A stretch of DNA of 8,225 nucleotides from an uncultured Ruminococcus sp. (GTDB lineage: Bacteria > Bacillota > Clostridia > Oscillospirales > Acutalibacteraceae). The stretch's first letter is position 1, and each line of letters opens with the position of its first letter. The translations under genes and the position numbers were made by a program. This document shows positions 1-6,016 of the stretch, piece by piece. The notes beneath the pieces were generated by a model that ran no database searches, was not told the origin of the DNA, and was given only the letters and a program-made list of their open reading frames with translations. The stretch spans positions 1-8,225 of the forward strand of contig CACXDV010000156.1 of assembly GCA_902766585.1 (NCBI GenBank), read 5' to 3'.

Positions 1-50
1 ATTGATACAACTAATGCTGCTGTAGTGATGATTTCACTATATGTAAGCAT
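1..50 (-). CDS. Start of a small hydrophobic (possibly toxin-like) protein, partial
   Basis: Reading leftwards from an ATG at 50-48, 16 complete codons give MLTYSEIITTAALVVS before the window edge. A G-rich ribosome binding site (AAGGGGGG on the - strand, about 67-60) lies 9 nt before the ATG, and a TATAAT-like -10 lies at 105-100. The short polar N-terminus followed by a run of Ala, Leu, Val and Ile looks like the beginning of a single membrane helix. Small Firmicutes proteins of the holin-like or type I toxin kind begin in a similar way, but 16 residues cannot assign a family. It is divergent from the repair gene to its right. It could also be the first residues of a larger membrane protein, or a chance reading frame. 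The start signal is the best evidence; the function is a guess. Confidence 0.4.
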   Translation of the reverse strand, partial: MLTYSEIITTAALVVS

Positions 51-59
51 AATACCAAT

Positions 60-82
60 CCCCCCTTCGTAAACTCAGGGGG
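60..82 (-). promoter_or_regulatory. Hairpin that could cover the ribosome binding site of the leftward gene
   Basis: CCCCC (61-65) and GGGGG (78-82) can pair around a 12-nt loop. On the - strand transcript, the GGGGG arm is the ribosome binding site of the frame starting at 50, so folding would hide it. The stem is only 5 bp, though all G-C, and no second site is available to test the idea. Confidence 0.35.
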
Positions 83-99
83 CATAAGCAGTGTCAATG

Positions 100-105
100 A
101 TTATA
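100..105 (-). promoter_or_regulatory. Possible -10 element for the leftward small gene
   Basis: The - strand reads TATAAT here, which would start a transcript near position 93 with a leader of roughly 40 nt before the ATG at 50. No convincing -35 hexamer is found 16-18 nt upstream, so this is weak evidence alone. Confidence 0.3.
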
Positions 106-152
106 CTTTATATTGATAAATACGATATTAGCGCAGCCGGATAAAAAATGAT

Positions 153-193
153 GCTGTCACATAAGCGTGAAAATGCTGTGTGACAGCTCTTTT
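153..193. terminator. Hairpin with T-rich flanks, possible bidirectional terminator
   Basis: GCTGTCACA (153-161) pairs perfectly with TGTGACAGC (179-187). On the + strand the stem is followed at once by TCTTTTA. On the - strand it is followed four bases later by TTTTTT (148-143). It could therefore end transcripts from either side. No coding region that needs a terminator is visible immediately upstream on either strand, so it may belong to a small RNA or insulate the two divergent units. Confidence 0.45.
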
Positions 194-248
194 ACTTAAT
201 ATAATATTACAGTTTTATAATAAGAAAATGAATATTATTCTGTTTTAC

Positions 249-278
249 TTGCTTATGCCATATTAAATATGATATAAT
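249..278 (+). promoter_or_regulatory. Promoter of the exonuclease III-ABC operon
   Basis: TTGCTT (249-254) and TATAAT (273-278) are separated by 18 bp, and the -10 is extended by TGa directly in front of it. Transcription should begin near 285, giving a leader of about 105 nt before the ATG at 391. Other TATAAT strings at 200-205 and 216-221 in this AT-rich stretch lack a -35 partner. Confidence 0.65.
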
Positions 279-300
279 ATTTTAGTAAGCTATAAGAGCC

Positions 301-352
301 TTTGTGCAAATTTCCTGAAATGAAGAGCTTAGATTTGTTGGGAAAGCACAAA
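301..352 (+). promoter_or_regulatory. Potential long-range stem in the exonuclease III leader
   Basis: TTTGTGC (301-307) is perfectly complementary to GCACAAA (346-352). AAGCT (287-291) and AGCTT (326-330) could pair in a competing fold. The stem closes a 38-nt loop and is not followed by a U-tract, so it is not a terminator. It does not match any riboswitch class I recognise. It may be a regulatory leader structure or chance complementarity in AT-rich DNA. Confidence 0.25.
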
Positions 353-390
353 TTAGGATTCTTTAGAGTAAATGAAAGGAAAAATGTGGT

Positions 391-1149
391 ATGAGGTTTG
401 TATCATGGAATGTGAACGGGCTGAGAGCCTGTTTGCAGAAGGGATTCATTGACGTTGTCAAGGAACTGAAGCCTGATTTTATGTGTCTGCAGGAAACCAA
501 AATGCAGGAGGGACAGGCTGAGATACCTCTTGATGACTATAACAAATATTTTAACAGCGCCGAAAAAAAGGGCTATTCAGGAACAGCCGTATTTACCCCT
601 CATCAGCCCGAAAGCGTTGTATATAACGGAATGGAGATAGAGGAACATTCACATGAGGGCAGAATGATAACTCTTGATATGGGAAGTTATTATCTTGTGA
701 ATGTATACACTCCGAACGCAAAGGATGGACTGCTGAGAATAGACTACCGTATGCAGTGGGAGGATGATCTGAGAGAATATCTGATGAAGCTTGATAAGAC
801 AAAACCGGTCATCTACTGCGGAGATCTTAATGTAGCTCATAATGAGATAGATCTGAAAAATCCCAAAGCCAATGCCGGAAATGCGGGCTTCTCAGATCAG
901 GAAAGGGGAAAAATAGATGTTTTGCTCAAAAGCGGTTTTACGGACACCTTCCGCTTTATGTATCCGGACGCTGTCGGACGCTACAGCTGGTGGTCATACC
1001 GCTTCAACGCAAGAAAAAACAATGCGGGCTGGCGTATAGATTATTTTATCGTATCCGACCGTATCAGAGATAAGATCAGGAATGCAGATATCCTTTCAGA
1101 TATATACGGCAGCGATCATTGTCCTGTTTTACTCGATATAGATATCTGA
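391..1149 (+). CDS. xth: Exodeoxyribonuclease III / AP endonuclease
   Basis: A DNA repair enzyme of the ExoIII/ExoA branch of the endonuclease-exonuclease-phosphatase superfamily. It cuts the backbone 5' of abasic sites and removes 3' blocking groups in base excision repair, using Mg2+ in the cytoplasm. The 252 residues cover the whole domain and match the family's usual length. Visible catalytic residues are N7 (SWNVNG), E35 (LQETK), Y106 (NVYTPN), D145 and N147 (GDLNVAH), D217 (WRIDYF) and D242-H243 (SDHCPV). The WWSYR and NNAGWRIDY stretches are typical of the family. The start at 391 gives the standard MRFVSWNVNG opening, with GAAAGGA about 10 nt upstream. Only 26 bp and no terminator separate it from the ABC ATPase start, so the two are probably cotranscribed, although no functional link is known. 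Identification is secure. Confidence 0.97.
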   Translation: MRFVSWNVNGLRACLQKGFIDVVKELKPDFMCLQETKMQEGQAEIPLDDYNKYFNSAEKKGYSGTAVFTPHQPESVVYNGMEIEEHSHEGRMITLDMGSYYLVNVYTPNAKDGLLRIDYRMQWEDDLREYLMKLDKTKPVIYCGDLNVAHNEIDLKNPKANAGNAGFSDQERGKIDVLLKSGFTDTFRFMYPDAVGRYSWWSYRFNARKNNAGWRIDYFIVSDRIRDKIRNADILSDIYGSDHCPVLLDIDI

Positions 1150-1161
1150 TAATTTGAAAAC

Positions 1162-1167
1162 AAGGGA
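1162..1167 (+). promoter_or_regulatory. Ribosome binding site that decides the ATPase start
   Basis: AAGGGA overlaps the first possible ATG (1167) and stands about 9 nt before the second in-frame ATG (1176). This favours the start at 1176, which gives MIKVKNLSKTY, a normal ABC ATPase opening. Confidence 0.6.
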
Positions 1168-1175
1168 TGATAAAT

Positions 1176-2135
1176 ATGATAAAGGTCAAAAATCTGTCAA
1201 AAACCTATGTTAAAAACAAGGCTCTCGATAATGTCAGCTTTTCCATTTCGGAGGGAGAGATACTCGGCTTTCTCGGTCCGAACGGCGCGGGAAAATCCAC
1301 CACAATGAATATCATCACCGGCTACCTTTCCTCCGACAGCGGAAGCGTTGAGATAAACGGCAAGGATATTATGGAGGAGCCTGCCGCAGTAAAGAAGATG
1401 ATAGGCTATCTTCCGGAACAGCCTCCGCTTTATAATGATATGACGGTGGAGAAGTATCTTGAATTCATGTTTAAGCTTAAGAAGGTACGCCTGCCGATGA
1501 AGGAGCATATCAGCAAAATATGCGAGGACGTAAAGATATCCGATGTCAGAAACAGGATAATAAAGAATCTGTCAAAGGGCTATCGTCAGAGAGTAGGACT
1601 TGCTCAGGCTCTTTTAGGAGATCCGAAGGTGCTTATACTTGACGAGCCTACGGTCGGACTTGATCCGGAACAGATAATAGAAATACGTCGGCTTATCCGT
1701 GATCTCGGAAAAGATCATACGATAATTCTTTCCTCTCATCTTCTGTCAGAGGTACAGGCAGTATGCGATAAGATAATCATAATTAACCACGGAAAGATCG
1801 CTGCTCAGGGGCTTACCTCGGATATGACGCATACGGGAAGCGCAACTCACCGCCTCGATATCATAGTTGAGGGAAGGAGACAGACTGTCCACTCACTTCT
1901 CAGCAAGGTTGACGGAGTTGTTGCCGTAAATGATATCGGAGAATGTGAGAAGGGCTGCTTTGAATTTACGGTCGAAAGCAGCAGAGATGTGCGAAGGCTG
2001 ATATTCAGGGCTGCTGCAAAGACAGATCTCTGTATCCTTTCAATGAAGCCGGTCGCAGTTTCTCTTGAAGATACATATCTTTCAATTATTACAGGTAAGG
2101 CAGAGGAGGAAAATAACAATGTCAGCGATATTTAA
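1176..2135 (+). CDS. ABC transporter ATP-binding protein, GldA/CcmA-like (ABC-2 type)
   Basis: The cytoplasmic ATPase that should power the permease encoded next to it. Counting from the ATG at 1176 (319 residues), it has Walker A GPNGAGKST (34-42), Q-loop Gln82 in YLPEQPPLY, signature LSKGYRQR (132-139), Walker B VLILDEPTVGLDP (152-164) with D156 and E157, and switch His188 in SSHLL. The nucleotide-binding domain ends near residue 215. About 100 further residues form a C-terminal extension like the one in GldA/drug-exporter ATPases, ending in a conserved-looking LEDTYLSI segment. All catalytic motifs are intact. The 3' end overlaps the permease gene by 17 bp, indicating translational coupling. 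An alternative start at 1167 would add only three residues. The family is certain; the transported substrate is unknown. Confidence 0.93.
   Translation: MIKVKNLSKTYVKNKALDNVSFSISEGEILGFLGPNGAGKSTTMNIITGYLSSDSGSVEINGKDIMEEPAAVKKMIGYLPEQPPLYNDMTVEKYLEFMFKLKKVRLPMKEHISKICEDVKISDVRNRIIKNLSKGYRQRVGLAQALLGDPKVLILDEPTVGLDPEQIIEIRRLIRDLGKDHTIILSSHLLSEVQAVCDKIIIINHGKIAAQGLTSDMTHTGSATHRLDIIVEGRRQTVHSLLSKVDGVVAVNDIGECEKGCFEFTVESSRDVRRLIFRAAAKTDLCILSMKPVAVSLEDTYLSIITGKAEEENNNVSDI
2102..2110 (+). promoter_or_regulatory. Ribosome binding site that decides the permease start
   Basis: AGAGGAGGA lies 8 nt before the ATG at 2119, inside the end of the ATPase gene. A longer in-frame start at 2065 has no such site and would add 18 polar residues unlike an ABC-2 permease N-terminus. 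Confidence 0.8.
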
Positions 2136-2823
2136 AAGGGAATTTGTTTCCTATTTTACCTCTCCCGTAGGCTATGCGGTGCTTGCCGCATTCATGTTTT
2201 TCAGCGGGTTATTCTTGTGGGTATATTGTCTTTTCCCCGGCACGTCGAATATGTCGGGTGTGTTCCAGAGTATGTTCTTTATCGTGCTTTTTATAATACC
2301 TCTCATAACTATGAGGCTTTTTGCGGAGGATAAGAAGCAGAAAACGGATCAGGCTCTTCTTACGGCTCCCGTAAGCATACCTTCAATAGTTACTGCAAAA
2401 TACCTTTCGGCTCTTGCAATGACAGGTCTTTGCCTGAGCGCCTTTGTGATCGAAGGCATCGCGCTGTCATTTATCTCTCATCCCGACTGGAGCGTAATTA
2501 TCGGAAATGTTTTCGGTATGGCTCTTTTGGGCTCGGCTTTCGCAGCGATAGGAATATTCGTTTCATCGCTTACGGAAAGTGTTATCGTAGCCGCTATCGT
2601 TTCCTTTGCGGTAAATGTAATTATCAGCCTTATTGATACAGTTGCTTCTACGGTTCCGGTAGATTTTATGAAGGAACTTCTTACCGCGCTTTCCTTTCAG
2701 ACGAGGTACAGTCATTTTGCTCTTGGTCTGTTCTCCTTATCTGATGTGATATATTTTATAACCGTTACTTTCCTCTTCCTGTTCCTTACGGACAGAGCAG
2801 TGGAAAGAAGAAGATGGGCATAA
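2119..2823 (+). CDS. ABC-2 type permease, GldF-like
   Basis: An integral membrane subunit of 234 residues. It opens with MSAIFKREFVSYFTSPVGY, a short cytoplasmic helix typical of ABC-2 permeases that precedes the first membrane span. About six hydrophobic spans are visible, near residues 18-40, 48-68, 94-116, 123-148, 153-175 and 207-228. Between spans two and three lies RLFAEDKKQKTDQALLTAPV, the familiar ABC-2 loop that contacts the ATPase. The C-terminus is basic (ERRRW). Its place between the ATPase and the GldG-like gene, with a 17-bp overlap on one side and a 12-bp gap on the other, makes it the membrane channel of this complex. A single permease gene implies that a homodimer forms the pore. 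Substrate unknown. Confidence 0.9.
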   Translation: MSAIFKREFVSYFTSPVGYAVLAAFMFFSGLFLWVYCLFPGTSNMSGVFQSMFFIVLFIIPLITMRLFAEDKKQKTDQALLTAPVSIPSIVTAKYLSALAMTGLCLSAFVIEGIALSFISHPDWSVIIGNVFGMALLGSAFAAIGIFVSSLTESVIVAAIVSFAVNVIISLIDTVASTVPVDFMKELLTALSFQTRYSHFALGLFSLSDVIYFITVTFLFLFLTDRAVERRRWA

Positions 2824-2835
2824 GGAGGCAGCAGT

Positions 2836-4317
2836 ATGTCTGAACATGAAAAGAATATAAAAGAGGAAAAAACAGATGCTTCTCAGGGTATGTCAAGGAG
2901 AGCGAAAAGAAGGATAGTATCAGTTGCTTCTGTATGTATAGTGCTTATAGGCGTAATACTTCTCAATGTTATCGCTTCGGTGCTGACGGGGCGTTATGCG
3001 GGAATGACCGCGGATATCACCTCAAACGGCTCCTTCAAGATATCGGATGAATCAGCCTCGCTTGCACAGAATGTCAAAAAGGATGTAAAAATAACCTTCC
3101 TTACAGATAAGGCAAATTATGAATCCTATGATACATACTGTAAGCAGGCAACAAGCATTGCCGAACAGCTGAGTCAGTTTTCGGGCGGAAAAATTCAGGT
3201 AGAATATACCGACCTTCTGAAAAATCCTAATTTAGAAAATGAATATAAATCGGAGAATCTTTCAGTGACAGATGTGCTTGTCACCTGCGGGGAAAAGTAC
3301 AACCGCCTGAAGTCTGATGATATGTTCAATTTTGATTTGTACGGAGATTATCAGTATATAACCTCATCAAAGGCAGAATCTGCAATAGATACAGCTATTG
3401 TCAAGGTGACAAGCGATACCGAAACGAAAATAGCAATTCTTACGGACAATACCGAGGACAGCTATTCAACGCTTGAAGCAATGCTTGCGGCAAATAACTA
3501 TACGCTCGTCCCCATATCCATAGAAACACAGGATATCCCCTCTGATGCAGCAACGGTAATAGCCTATGCGCCCACAAAGGATTACAGCGAAAAGGCAATA
3601 GAAAAGCTACGCACCTTCCTCATAAATGATGAAAAATATGACAGGGGACTTATCTTCATAGCATACCGCTATGAGGTAGAATGTCCCAATATCACAGGGC
3701 TTCTTTTGGAATACGGAATGAAGCTGGAGGACGGTCTTGCATTTGAGACCTCAACCTCAAGCATGATGTCCTCGGGAGATGCATACAGGAATATCGCAGC
3801 AAATTTCAACAGCACAAAACCGTATATGAAGAATTATACCGACAATGACCTTCCTGTACTCGTTTCAATGTCGAGAGCTGTTACTCTGGCAAATGAAAAA
3901 ATAACCGAGCCTCTTCTCATGTATTCATCAGAATCGGGCATCTGTCCTTATTCTGCAACTGATGACTGGGTATGGCAGGATTATATCACCGGAAATGTTA
4001 TCGTTACCGCTCAGGGCGCATCCGGCGGAGATAACGGTATCTCACGTCTGATATTCTCAGGCTCAACGGAAATGTGGAACAGCCTTCTTACACAGTCCGG
4101 CTTTACAAATAAGAAATATATACTGAATATACTCAATGACATAAATCACCGCGAGGATAACGGAGTTTATCTTTCAGATAAGGTCATTACAAAATACGAT
4201 CTCTCGACAGTAAGCTCCAACACAAAGGTAGTAACAAGCGTTATCCTTTATGCTGTATTGCCTGTTCTGATCCTTGGCGCCGGTCTGTGTGTATTCATTG
4301 TAAGACGCAGAAAATAA
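2836..4317 (+). CDS. GldG-like ABC auxiliary protein with a large extracytoplasmic domain
   Basis: A 493-residue protein resembling GldG and the ABC_transp_aux family of uncharacterised ABC transport systems. A basic cytoplasmic N-terminus (RRAKRR, 21-26) precedes a membrane helix at about 27-50. A long extracytoplasmic region follows, then a second helix at about 465-488 and an RRRK tail inside. Just after the first helix, ADITSNGSFKISDES (59-73) matches the D-x-T...S pattern found at this point in the family. KVTSDTETKIAILTDNTED (190-208) and RLIFSGSTEMWN (404-415) resemble its beta-alpha core, which is related to sugar- or carbohydrate-binding GIFT-type folds by family knowledge only. TAAGGAGG at 2821-2828 supplies a strong ribosome site that includes the stop codon of the permease. 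The family is likely; the ligand is unknown. Confidence 0.85.
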   Translation: MSEHEKNIKEEKTDASQGMSRRAKRRIVSVASVCIVLIGVILLNVIASVLTGRYAGMTADITSNGSFKISDESASLAQNVKKDVKITFLTDKANYESYDTYCKQATSIAEQLSQFSGGKIQVEYTDLLKNPNLENEYKSENLSVTDVLVTCGEKYNRLKSDDMFNFDLYGDYQYITSSKAESAIDTAIVKVTSDTETKIAILTDNTEDSYSTLEAMLAANNYTLVPISIETQDIPSDAATVIAYAPTKDYSEKAIEKLRTFLINDEKYDRGLIFIAYRYEVECPNITGLLLEYGMKLEDGLAFETSTSSMMSSGDAYRNIAANFNSTKPYMKNYTDNDLPVLVSMSRAVTLANEKITEPLLMYSSESGICPYSATDDWVWQDYITGNVIVTAQGASGGDNGISRLIFSGSTEMWNSLLTQSGFTNKKYILNILNDINHREDNGVYLSDKVITKYDLSTVSSNTKVVTSVILYAVLPVLILGAGLCVFIVRRRK

Positions 4318-4329
4318 CGGAGGTCACAA

Positions 4330-5892
4330 ATGAAAAAAAGTATTCGTTTTGTTATAGTGATCAGTGTTGTTGTACTGCTTCTCGGAGTGGGGCTGATAGT
4401 ACTTCTGAATCTGCCCGCTCCGGCAGATACTTCGTCCGTAAAAAACGATGACAGGGATATACTGCTGTATGATAAGACAGGTTCGGATGCTGAGGAAATA
4501 ACCATTAAGAACAGCAGCGGCGAGTTTACGCTGATAGGGTTCAGCTATGAGGATCAGGTAAGCAAGACTTCAGCGGAAAGCTCGGAAGGCTCCGATAATA
4601 TCCTCGAATTCAATGAGGTTTCCGAACTGAGGATATATATGCATTACACCATGCAGGATTATGAGGATACTGCTTTGTCAAAGAATATGACAGACCAGCT
4701 TGCATATCAGTGCTCATATCTCACAGCAACAAAGCTTATTGACAGCTCAGGCACAAGATATGCGGATTTCGGTCTTGATAAGCCTGTTGCGACCGTTAAA
4801 ACGGTTTTCGGTGACAACAGTGAGCATACTCTTTTGCTTGGAAAGACTGCCCCCGATAATCAGGGAATTTACTGCCGTCTGGGAGAAAACAAAAATGTGT
4901 ATCTTACAAAGCTTGACAGCGTTAATATGTTCCTTATAAAGAAGCTTCAATTCTTTGATAAAACGCTTACCGCTGAATATGATACCGATAACGAGGAAAA
5001 CAGCATTTCAAAGCTTGTTTTTTCGGGAAAGTATTATGATAAGCCGATAGAGATAGATACCGAGGAAGATCCGACCTCCGCTGCGGAATATCTCATGCGT
5101 TCCCCGTACCGCGAGATAGCGGCTAAAAATGTCGTGCAGGGTGCAGGAACAGCAGTATTCGGTCTTTCAGGCAGTGAAGTGGCTGCAGCAAATGTAAATG
5201 ATGAGGAAAAGAAAAAATTCGGTCTTGATGAACCGTATCTTGATATCACCTCCGCATCCTCAGACGGAGTTGAGGTACATATCTATGCCTCCAAAAAGAA
5301 TGATGACGGAAGCTGCTATGTTTACAGCGATACGGCAAATGTCATATGCAAGGTAGATGCCGAATACATAGAAAAATGGTATGAAAAGGATTATAAGAGC
5401 TTCCTTGCCGGAGTAGTGATACTGCCGGAAATCAAGACGCTCAAAAAATTCACCGTGGATCAGGGCGGAACAGAGAATGTATACGATATTGAATCAAAGA
5501 CTGAAATAAATGATATATTTGAGGAAACTACCTCAATCAAGGTCACGCATAACGGCAAACAGATACGCTATGAGAATCTTGTTCAGTATATCAAAAATAT
5601 TTCAGGGCTTGTCCGCAAGGAAATGAGTGTTTCCTCGCATGACGGATATGATACACTTGCAAGCTACAGCTTTGTCTATGACTCACTTACCGATAAGTTA
5701 GAGATATGCAAAAATGCGGAAGGCAAATACATTATCGTTCTCAACGGGATCGTTGAAGGCACAGTTGACGGAAGCTATGCCGAAAAGCTTATTGCTCAGG
5801 CAGCGCTTTTAGACGGAGAGGAGCTTCTGGATTCCTTTGTTGACGGCTCGGATGAAAGCAGCAGTGAGGAAGCATCAAAGCAAACAAGCTGA
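4330..5892 (+). CDS. DUF4340 protein, N-terminally membrane-anchored, with two internal repeats
   Basis: A 520-residue protein with one N-terminal membrane helix (about 5-28, after MKKSIR) and the rest outside the membrane. There is no lipobox cysteine, so it is an uncleaved anchor rather than a lipoprotein. Two related units are visible: 146-202 opens with ADFGLDKPVATVKTVFG and contains IYCRLGENKNVYLTKLDSV; 297-351 opens with KKFGLDEPYLDI and contains CYVYSDTANVICKVDAEYI. The FGLD-x-P opening and the Y/V...V-x-x-V/L-D core are typical of DUF4340. The C-terminus is Ser- and Glu-rich (DESSSEEASKQTS) and looks disordered. CGGAGGT lies 5 nt before the ATG. It is last in the operon, just before the terminator, and presumably works with the GldG-like partner on the cell surface. 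Molecular function is unknown. Confidence 0.83.
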   Translation: MKKSIRFVIVISVVVLLLGVGLIVLLNLPAPADTSSVKNDDRDILLYDKTGSDAEEITIKNSSGEFTLIGFSYEDQVSKTSAESSEGSDNILEFNEVSELRIYMHYTMQDYEDTALSKNMTDQLAYQCSYLTATKLIDSSGTRYADFGLDKPVATVKTVFGDNSEHTLLLGKTAPDNQGIYCRLGENKNVYLTKLDSVNMFLIKKLQFFDKTLTAEYDTDNEENSISKLVFSGKYYDKPIEIDTEEDPTSAAEYLMRSPYREIAAKNVVQGAGTAVFGLSGSEVAAANVNDEEKKKFGLDEPYLDITSASSDGVEVHIYASKKNDDGSCYVYSDTANVICKVDAEYIEKWYEKDYKSFLAGVVILPEIKTLKKFTVDQGGTENVYDIESKTEINDIFEETTSIKVTHNGKQIRYENLVQYIKNISGLVRKEMSVSSHDGYDTLASYSFVYDSLTDKLEICKNAEGKYIIVLNGIVEGTVDGSYAEKLIAQAALLDGEELLDSFVDGSDESSSEEASKQTS

Positions 5893-5903
5893 TCAAAAAA
5901 AGA

Positions 5904-5942
5904 GGATCACCTTAGTTACCAAAACGGGGTGATCCCATTTTT
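5904..5942 (+). terminator. Intrinsic terminator of the exonuclease III-ABC operon
   Basis: GGATCACC (5904-5911) pairs with GGTGATCC (5928-5935), followed by CATTTTT. Within the 16-nt loop, GTT (5915-5917) and AAC (5923-5925) can stack as an inner stem. It lies 12 bp after the DUF4340 stop, with an A-rich run on its left side. Confidence 0.88.
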
Positions 5943-5949
5943 ATTTGTA

Positions 5950-5978
5950 TTGCTTTTTTTTCTGTGGTATGCTATAAT
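5950..5978 (+). promoter_or_regulatory. Promoter of the homoserine acetyltransferase gene
   Basis: TTGCTT (5950-5955), a 17-bp spacer containing a run of eight T, and TATAAT (5973-5978) preceded by TGc make a strong extended -10 promoter. The start of transcription should fall near 5985, leaving a leader of only about 30 nt with AAGGAAG (5999-6005) as ribosome site. There is no room for a SAM riboswitch or T-box. Confidence 0.75.
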
Positions 5979-6016
5979 AAGTTTTTGGAAACATTTTAAA
6001 GGAAGTGTGAAAAGGA

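Noticed and set aside
384..386. ATG just before the exonuclease III start
   Set aside because: It is in another frame and too close to the ribosome site; ATG 391 gives the standard N-terminus of the family.
285..390. Known riboswitch in the exonuclease III leader
   Set aside because: I compared it by eye with the conserved cores of preQ1, THF, fluoride, SAM and c-di-GMP classes and saw none of them.
1197..1508. Leftward 103-codon open frame opposite the first ATPase
   Set aside because: It is the antisense shadow of conserved ATPase motifs, with no ribosome site and an unnatural composition.
2065..2118. Longer N-terminus for the permease
   Set aside because: No ribosome site, deep overlap with the ATPase gene and 18 residues unlike the family; ATG 2119 has AGAGGAGGA at the right distance.
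2430..2636. Second + strand frame inside the permease gene
   Set aside because: It is Arg- and Tyr-rich, has no start signal and lies wholly inside a well-supported membrane protein.
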